A stretch of DNA of 64,000 bases from Acanthaster planci (taxonomy: Eukaryota; Echinodermata; Asteroidea; Valvatida; Acanthasteridae), in NCBI RefSeq assembly GCF_001949145.1, contig NW_019091475.1:399299-463298 (forward strand). Reading direction: 5' to 3'. The notes under the pieces were generated by a model. That model was given only the letters and a program-made list of their open reading frames with translations. It was not told the origin of the DNA and did not search any database. This document shows positions 24,901 to 33,900 of this stretch, piece by piece. Position 1 is the stretch's first letter. Each line of letters starts with the position of its first letter. The position numbers were made by a program, and so were the translations under genes.

Positions 24901-27900
24901 GATTACATAATGTATGTTCCACCAATTATACACAGTTCCACAAATTACCGTAAATTGTCATTTCACAACATTCTTTTCACTCCTTCTTGCATCTGTTTTC
25001 TCCCAATTTTAGGATCATCGAATCTTGCCAGGAGGCATTCATCCTACGTCTTTACCGTCAGAAGAACAAGACAGGCTTCATCAAGGCCCTTTCAGACCAG
25101 CCCCAGTCCTTTGCCGCGGGCCTCTGCCAGCTGGAGAGGGTGATGCGTAACCTGTTTGTCCGCAAGCTCTTCCTGTGGCCGAGGTAGATCGGTGGGATGC
25201 TTTTCAACATCAAACAGACCTACAGAGTACCCAAAGGAAAAGTCGGTCTTCAGAGGGAGCCCCAACAATTTGAAAAGGGAATTCAAAGTTATTGTTAGCT
25301 ATGAAAAAGAAAGATTTGAGAATGAGTGTATGCTGCTAGGAATAATTTTAATTTACCTTCATAGTTTCCCATTTTGCTCTTCCAAAAAGGAGTAAAATAT
25401 TTCCCATGAATTAAACCATGTCATTTATAGTGTCAGTCTAATTAAATCATGGTTCCCTTTACAACTGAGGACACTTGGTAGCAAACAACTATGCCAAATA
25501 GTTGTTGATACCACAAAAACTTCTTGTGATTGGTACCTCTACATTTGTTATAAATTTTCTTCTTAAATTTTTGGTGACAGGTTCCATGCATCTGTGACTG
25601 ATTATATGGATGCACATAAGGTAAAATACACTGTAGCAAAATGTAATGTGTCACCCATGAGGGTCCTACAGTCCTGTTTGGAACTGGCTGAAACAGCTTT
25701 TGTTTTCGTTCAGATTTTTTTCTCTCTCTTTCTTCTTCTTTTTCAAATTTTTGCTACTGACATAACACGAGGCCGTTCTACACACCACTTTCGGTCCTTA
25801 CTTCGGACCGATTTACTTCAAACCCGGCACATTGTTAGACTACCACCCGAGGATATATGCCGAATCATGACGGCATCATGACATCATCACCTGATTTATT
25901 ATAAAATTTTTAATATTTACTTTTTCCCCATATGTTTTGTACACATTTTCAAAGCAACATTTTGGTTGTTCAGCAATCTTCAAATGTCATCAAAGTTACA
26001 CTAAGCAAAGACCTCGAAGCAAAGATAATGCTATAATAATTACGTCATGATGACGTCACCTAATGATTTATTATTAAATTTTGATTATTCAAATATTACG
26101 TTAAGGTTAAAATCCATATAAAATCAACCGTGGCCTCCCGCAACATTCTGTTTGCGGCAAGTGCCAGGGTAAAATTGGGTCTTCAATTCCTCTCGTGGGG
26201 GTCAATTCACGCGACCCATCCTTCTGGTTGAAACCGGAAGTGGGCTTATTATTTAAAAGTGTTAATCAGTAGCAAGTTGTTTTCGACGGTGTTAGTCAGT
26301 GGGGGTATAGTACTCTTGAAATCATCTACTGATGACATTACGTAATTGTCAAGTGGCCTCTAGCGACAGGTTGAAAATTTTGAAAAATGAATTTTGAATA
26401 GATGTCTGTGGCGAAGCTTGTCGGAATCACCTGAAAATTGATGTGGATGATAATCTTCACCCAGTTAACACGTGTGTGAAAGTTGGGGCCAATGACGTCA
26501 TCATACGGGAAGTTATGATAAACAGTCCCTTTATTCTTCAAAATTTGGTAAAAAATCTACCGTATAAGATTGAATAGTGAAATGTCCATTAGATAATAGC
26601 TGAAACATTGAAGTCAATTGCATGAAGTGCATAATTGGTGTACGTCTTCACACAGATGGAGCACTGATGACAAAATCCCACCTTGCAATATTTACGAACT
26701 CGAAAATCCCATTCACATAGATTGCATTGGCTATTGTGTGCATGGACGCATATCTGCCTGTACCATAAGCAGTGCACAGTGCACTGAGCTGGCAAAAGGC
26801 CAAACACATGGCGGGGAAAGCATATGACGATGTATTGTCACGCTCTTCTGTAGCAAAGAGGGTAGTGGTCCCATAGAAATTTTGAACGACAGCTGTTCGA
26901 TTCCCACCTGTTCCAACTTCCTTTTTCATCAGACCAAAAGAGTTTCCCGAAATAGCAGTAGTGTTTGTCTACTGACAAACAAAATGGTTATCTCGTTTCA
27001 AATTCTGGTTTTTATTTGTGATTTTTTTTCCCTGTCAGCCTGATGTAGTCGAGATTCAGCTCAAACTTAGCCCGTCCATGCTGGCTATACAGACGGCCAT
27101 CCTCGACATCATAGCCGCCTGCATTAAGGAAGTCCAACGATGTAACCCGTCGGTGAGAGATGCATACCTTAAAGAAAGATTAATTCTCACTGGAAAAAGC
27201 CCATCCCCTTCATGCCTATTTCAAGGATAGAAAAGCAAGCAAACACTGTATTTTAGTGTCATATTTGATGAAAAAGTGAAATCTATATATTCGTATGAGA
27301 ATTTTGTGACTCCAGTGAGCTCACTGATCTAGTGTAATGTTCTGAATTCTTGACATAAAACTCAAGTTATTCCAAACAAACTTCACCATGGCTTTTTGTA
27401 ACCCAAGTTTTGGATTCTTACAGCATTTTTGCCCACAATTAATCTGTCAGGTGATTGCAAATCATTCCTTTTCCCTGTATAATAATGTCTGTGAATGCCC
27501 AAAGATCAATATGGTCATTGATATCATTGCATTCTTTCTGCTACATTGTACCACTCTGCTTCTCAGCTGGATAGTTCGGAAATCACAGTGGAAGCAGCCA
27601 TTGGACGGAAGTCACTGGAGCAAGCTATCCGGAGACAGCTACAGCCTCTTTGGCATCAACTGGTAAGAGAACATGGTCCCCTCCCCCTGATTGCACATGT
27701 CCCACTATCACGTCCATGCTCCAACAACCCTGACCAAAGACCAAGAAAAGCATAACTTTTGCGAAACAGGAATCAGATTCACATACCACTGGCAATTTTG
27801 TGAATGTTTTTCACTGCATATCGTGATTGTTTTTATAACAAAGGCAGGTGTGTCTAGGTGGAATTGGAAAGTAATCATATTTTGTAGGTAACCTTAATTT

Positions 27901-30900
27901 TGTGTTTGCTTACTAATTTTCAGTACCTTGTTTTCCCTCCGTTCAGACTTCCACCACAAAACAACTTGTGGCCGATTTGAAGCTTCTGCAGATGCTATTG
28001 TAGTGAGTACACCAAACCTTTGCTTTAACGTGATCTTCTTGTCAGCTTGTAGGCAAAGAATTTCAAGTGATTTCGAGTGGTTGATGTATTTAACATATGC
28101 TGCATGTAAAACACGCATTAAATGTGCATCCTCATGTCAAAATGATCTGATTTTTTGGGTAAAGCTTACACTGTCACTGGTTAAGAATAATCTATTATTG
28201 CTCGTTCGTGTACATCAATATATTTTCATGTGTATGCATTTTTTGTTTTTCAGCTACTTGACACAGTACGACTGTGTTACATTCTACAATTTTCTCAAAT
28301 CCCTGAGGTAATTGAAATGAATTTGATTTTAAAATCATTAATTTGAAAGTGTTACCTCCTAACAATTGATGTTTGACAAATTGCCAATATCGGGGAAAAA
28401 TATCAGAAAAGAAAATTCTTAAGCTAAAAATATCCATCTGAATAATAATGATGATTTTTTTACTTGTCCTCACGTTACACTGCGCGTCTCGCCTTGGCGA
28501 GCGCTGTGGTATGTGGGACATGTACATGTCAGTCCATAAAATGAACACAAATGTTATCTTTGTGGGCATGCTCTCTACTGACAAGGTGTCCGTAAAAAGT
28601 CACATTGGCGAATCTTCCCTTTCTGAAGGATATTAAGAAACCCATGATGCAAGCCATGTGGAAGAGTATGCAGTGGTATGGTTTTTCCCTCTCTGTAGGC
28701 CTCACTGGACTGAATGGCTCACCCTCTCTTTTCCCCCTCAAATCTCTCCCCGCAGATCCAGTGAGAAAACCGTTACAAATAACTCGGGTTGGTTGTTTAT
28801 GGAAGCAGCTGAATCCATGTTTGCGGTAAGACTATCAGCTTTCTTCACCCGCAAACAAAGAGATTTAAGTTAAACCAGTGGGCATTGCCAGTGATTTTGT
28901 CTCTGATGATGATTTTTTTCTTGTTTGTTTAACAAATTTATGTCTATTTTAATCATGTGCCATATAGCACGCCAAAGGTCGAGTGTATAAATCATCCAAG
29001 ACAGCGAAGGGGAAGATTACTCAGGATGGTGAGGGTACCAGTGACAGGGCACCAGCCACTCGAGGTAAATATAACCAAAACCTTGCTCTTGTGCAATTGA
29101 TCATGGTATCTCATCTTAATAGAAAATCAACATCGGAATTCCTACCTTCCAACCGAAACTTGTGTTAGACTGTTTTTCCGAGCAGTCAACTTTTATTTAA
29201 ACTAGTTGCAGACTCGTGCATTGTGGTCGTGCACAGCTGTTAGATAATGAGCTAGTGTTTGTATTTGAATGATTGCGTGATTGCCTATTTCTTGCAACAC
29301 GGGTTATTCATTCCTCCTCCCTCAGAACTGAACCTGGAAGAGAACCCAAAGTGGAAGGTACTATCCGAAATCATGGAGGAAATTAAGCAAGAAAGCACCG
29401 CAATGAGTGAGTCTGTGCCCCATTCCAAAATTCGATTCTGCAGAAACAGACACCATGTAGCTGCTAGTTCCCAATGCACACTCCAGATGGCATGGTCAAA
29501 TAATCGCCATGCCTTCAATGGTTACTGAACAGTTTTCTACTCGTGAGCGTGGGCTTAGTCTCTGGATAAAGGGGTAAGATTTCGGCATGTACCTCCTAGC
29601 CAATTTACACGGCCAGTACTGTAGGCTGTAACAGTAAGTACTAGGACTGCTTTATTCACACTTGTTTGTTCCAAAGCTCTTAAGAAGGAAGAAACATGTT
29701 GCGCAGAGAAAACAAGAAGGGAAAACTTGTCCTAAGTCAGCTGACAGAATGTAATATCGCTTTCCTCCATGTAGAATCAGAATTCAACAGCAGTCGCATC
29801 TTGATATGCGCCAGCGATGACAGAACCTGCGCTCAGCTGAAAGAGTACCTCCAAGATGGTGGCCAGGAGCTGCTGCAGAGACTATATGCAAAGACTCTCG
29901 CGGACCAGTCAAGCAAGGATACGGATGGTACAGCAGCAGCAAGACAGATGGTAATGGGCCTTGTGTGGGATAAAATGCAAAATAAATTTTGGCCCATTCA
30001 GCCGAGACATAGAATGGAACCTTTTTAGTTGAAATTGTTTGCAAGCTTTAAACCTTTTCTCTTCCAGACTTTGAAAGAAAAACAGTCGACTGATTGTGCT
30101 TGCTCAGTGACATGATCTATAGTGGGTATCAAACATCAACAAACATGGTGTCCTCTCACAACAAAGTGTGTTGGAAGTGCTGTTTACCACACCTAAAGCC
30201 GATTTTCAGTGTAGCACTCCGCACATCGGTAGTCTGAGTACTGAACGGACTGTTGGCTCTGTTTTTAGGAAATGACACTTATGACACACTTTACTGTGGA
30301 GGACGCCGTGTTTGTTGATGTTTGATACCCACTATAGGTCATGTGACTTAATCGTCGCAATCGTTCTATTCTATTCTATTAGAAACAACCCGTGGTTGCA
30401 AAATAGACAGAGAAATAGACAAATGGAAATTTAAATTGATTCCATGAAGTTTTTACTGATTCAGTCCAACCAGACTGCCAAGAACCGACCCAGCAGGGGA
30501 AGAAGGAAAGCCAGAGGTCAAAAGTCGGTAACTGGAAAGGATGCCGGTGATGCCAAGGATAAACCTCTCACTCTGACGCAGATGGTTCGAGGCAAAGGTG
30601 GACCCCAGCAGGTGAGACCTACTGCAGATTTTCCCCAATCAGGTTTTCGGTAGAAATGAACAATGTGGGAGTATACGTCAGCAGAGCTCTCATCTCGGCC
30701 GGGGCAGATGATGACAGTAAACAGTGCAAATGAAGACTCGTTATTCTTCATTGATGCCTTGGAAGGCTTGGAGTTGGCACATGCAGAGGGAATGTGATTG
30801 GATTGCATTCATTGTTAGATGTGTTTGACTTCTACAGTAAAATAAATGTTACAGAATGGAAATTGCCGTAAAAGTAACAGGCAAATGCAGACAGATTGCA

Positions 30901-33900
30901 AGGAAAAGGGAAGCCTAACATCCTGTGAAAATTTAGGATTTCATCATTTTGCGTCGTTTTCAGCAGGAGTCGGAGAGCGACAATGAAGATGCAGAGATGG
31001 AGGTTGCCAGTGACGAGGAGGATAAACCCGATGAGGAAGCGTTGTTGGTGTCGTCTCCCGAGGCCTACTACGGCATCACTACATCACCCCTCACCGTCAT
31101 ACACCCACTGCACGGATGCAAGTAAGCACTACACAGCTGCAAGGTTTTTGGTGTACTGCATGTTGATTTCTCAAGATTTTCTCAGATTTCAGGATCTCCC
31201 CAATCCCCCAAATACTGAATACTTAATACAAAACATTTNNNNNNNNNNNNNNNNNNNNNNNNNNNNNNNNNNNNNNNNNNNNNNNNNNNNNNNNNNNNNN
31301 NNNNNNNNNNNNNNNNNNNNNNNNNNNNNNNNNNNNNNNNNNNNNNNNNNNNNNNNNNNNNNNNNNNNNNNNNNNNNNNNNNNNNNNNNNNNNNNNNNNN
31401 NNNNNNNNNNNNNNNNNNNNNNNNNNNNNNNNNNNNNNNNNNNNNNNNNNNNNNNNNNNNNNNNNNNNNNNNNNNNNNNNNNNNNNNNNNNNNNNNNNNN
31501 NNNNNNNNNNNNNNNNNNNNNNNNNNNNNNNNNNNNNNNNNNNNNNNNNNNNNNNNNNNNNNNNNNNNNNNNNNNNNNNNNNNNNNNNNNNNNNNNNNNN
31601 NNNNNNNNNNNNNNNNNNNNNNNNNNNNNNNNNNNNNNNNNNNNNNNNNNNNNNNNNNNNNNNNNNNNNNNNNNNNNNNNNNNNNNNNNNNNNNNNNNNN
31701 NNNNNNNNNNNNNNNNNNNNNNNNNNNNNNNNNNNNNNNNNNNNNNNNNNNNNNNNNNNNNNNNNNNNNNNNNNNNNNNNNNNNNNNNNNNNNNNNNNNN
31801 NNNNNNNNNNNNNNNNNNNNNNNNNNNNNNNNNNNNNNNNNNNNNNNNNNNNNNNNNNNNNNNNNNNNNNNNNNNNNNNNNNNNNNNNNNNNNNNNNNNN
31901 NNNNNNNNNNNNNNNNNNNNNNNNNNNNNNNNNNNNNNNNNNNNNNNNNNNNNNNNNNNNNNNNNNNNNNNTCTCTGGGGAGTATACTGGATGTACCAGA
32001 TTAGTCAACCACAACAATCCTCTCTTCCCTCACAGGTACCCATTTCTACTCCAGGGTGGAGAGAGTCACTTTAGGGTACAGTGACTTGCCCCAAGTCACA
32101 GCGTATGCCCCATCACGGTTTTCGGACCCCAACCCTGTAGGCGGGAATTTCCAATCCTGACCGCAAGGCCACGTGGCCCCATGTGCTCTGTGTATTCTTC
32201 TGCAGGTTTTCAAAGCCAGCAGGCCGGGACATCCACTCAGGGTCTATTTCCTCATCTACTGTGGCTCCACCGAAGAGCAGCGCTACCTGACCAGCCTGCG
32301 ACAGGAGAAGCAAGCCTTTGAGCACTTGATCAAAGAGAAGGCGGTAAGTGTGAGGGTCTCAATGTCCTGGTTGAACACAGTTCCCACAAGTAAACAATTA
32401 TTATGTCTGAGCAGCTGACCATCAGGTATTTTCAACAGTTGGGTTACTTTAAGTTTTTATCCCTAACTCTCCACTGGGACCTTCTCCAAAATCCTCCATT
32501 GTGTGGAAACCTAATGGCACATTCTTTCTACTCAATCTTTAAAGGAATATCTAGTCTTATGTAACGTAATAGTTGCAGTACTGTGCCTTTTTTCAACCTA
32601 CAAAATTCTCTGAGATGTTTTGAAGGATCATGTGTCAAAAGTGCCTAAAGATACTATTATTGCATACCTCTTGATGCCAGCGTGCCAGACAAGCAACATG
32701 AAGCGGTGTTTTGGACCACTTCAGTCTTCAGTCCAGTGGAAGTATTTCTCAGTATTTTGCTCAGTACCTTTTCAGGTGAAAATGGCTAACAATTCTGTGG
32801 AGTTGTAAGCTTTCCAAATCTAAAGTAAATAAATCAGAGTTTACCAACTAGTCTGTCTGTGACGAATGATCAAAGTGGAACATTATTCTAACAGACCATG
32901 GCGTTACCAGAAGAGGTGGAGGGCCACGGGGACACAGCACCGCAGCTGAATAGGGACCAGCAGTCGGCAACTGGTTCCCTGCAAGGCAGCAGCAGCAGAG
33001 CTGGTGGTCGCCAGTCACAGGGACAGGTGCAGCAGAAGGTCAGGTTCCACGAGAGCAGAAATAGACCCGGAACATAATAACTTCAGGCTTTGTTTACATG
33101 TGCGCTTTCTTATGGCGGTGAGGTGGGATGGGATTTATTGAGTCCCCACTGGAAAGCACATGTGTAAACAAATTGGAAGTCATTATTTTTCGGTCTGTGA
33201 TTTGGACAATAAAATCCTTTCACAATGTGTGTTCTTGAGAGGAAAGGTTAATGCACTGTCTGACTCTGTCAGATTCCCGGTTGATTCTCAGGTTATTGTT
33301 GACATGCGTGAATTCCGGAGCGAGCTTCCTTCCCTAATTCACAAGAGAGGAATTGACATAGAGCCAGTTACAATCGAGGTACGTCATTCCAGTCTTTTTC
33401 ACTGAAACAAGAACTGTTACGAGGATCTAGATCTGAGATGTTAACTAGCACATAGCTAATTTTCTATCTTGTCGAGGTCCATTCAGGATCTCTGTCACGA
33501 GAAATGAATCCAGCCTGTACCTTGGCATGAGAGAGTGCTTTTTAACCAGGATTGCTGTTGGACACTCCTCATGTAGCTTTTGCATTTAACTTTCAACAGA
33601 TACCAGTTCAATGAGGGAGCATAAACTCCCAGATCTCTGGTTTGGCATTTTGAAGGCTTTTCCCTGAGGTCACCTCATCAATTCATTTCAATCAACCAAT
33701 GATCAACCAGCGCCCAACAGTAGGAAAGCCCTTTACCTGCAGTCCATCCGCGACTTGTAATGATCTCATTGTTCAGGGTTGCCATCTGAAATCCATAAGT
33801 ACGCTGACCAACAAAACGTCTTACCACCAGTGGGGCTTCTTAACAGGAAAGCTCTGCAGTCATACCCACGCTATAAAAACCTTGGGGGGTAACCTCATTA

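Noticed and set aside
30983-32074. 363-codon plus-strand frame across the gap
   Set aside because: Most codons are N; the ends belong to ERCC4 exon 16 in another frame and to intron sequence.
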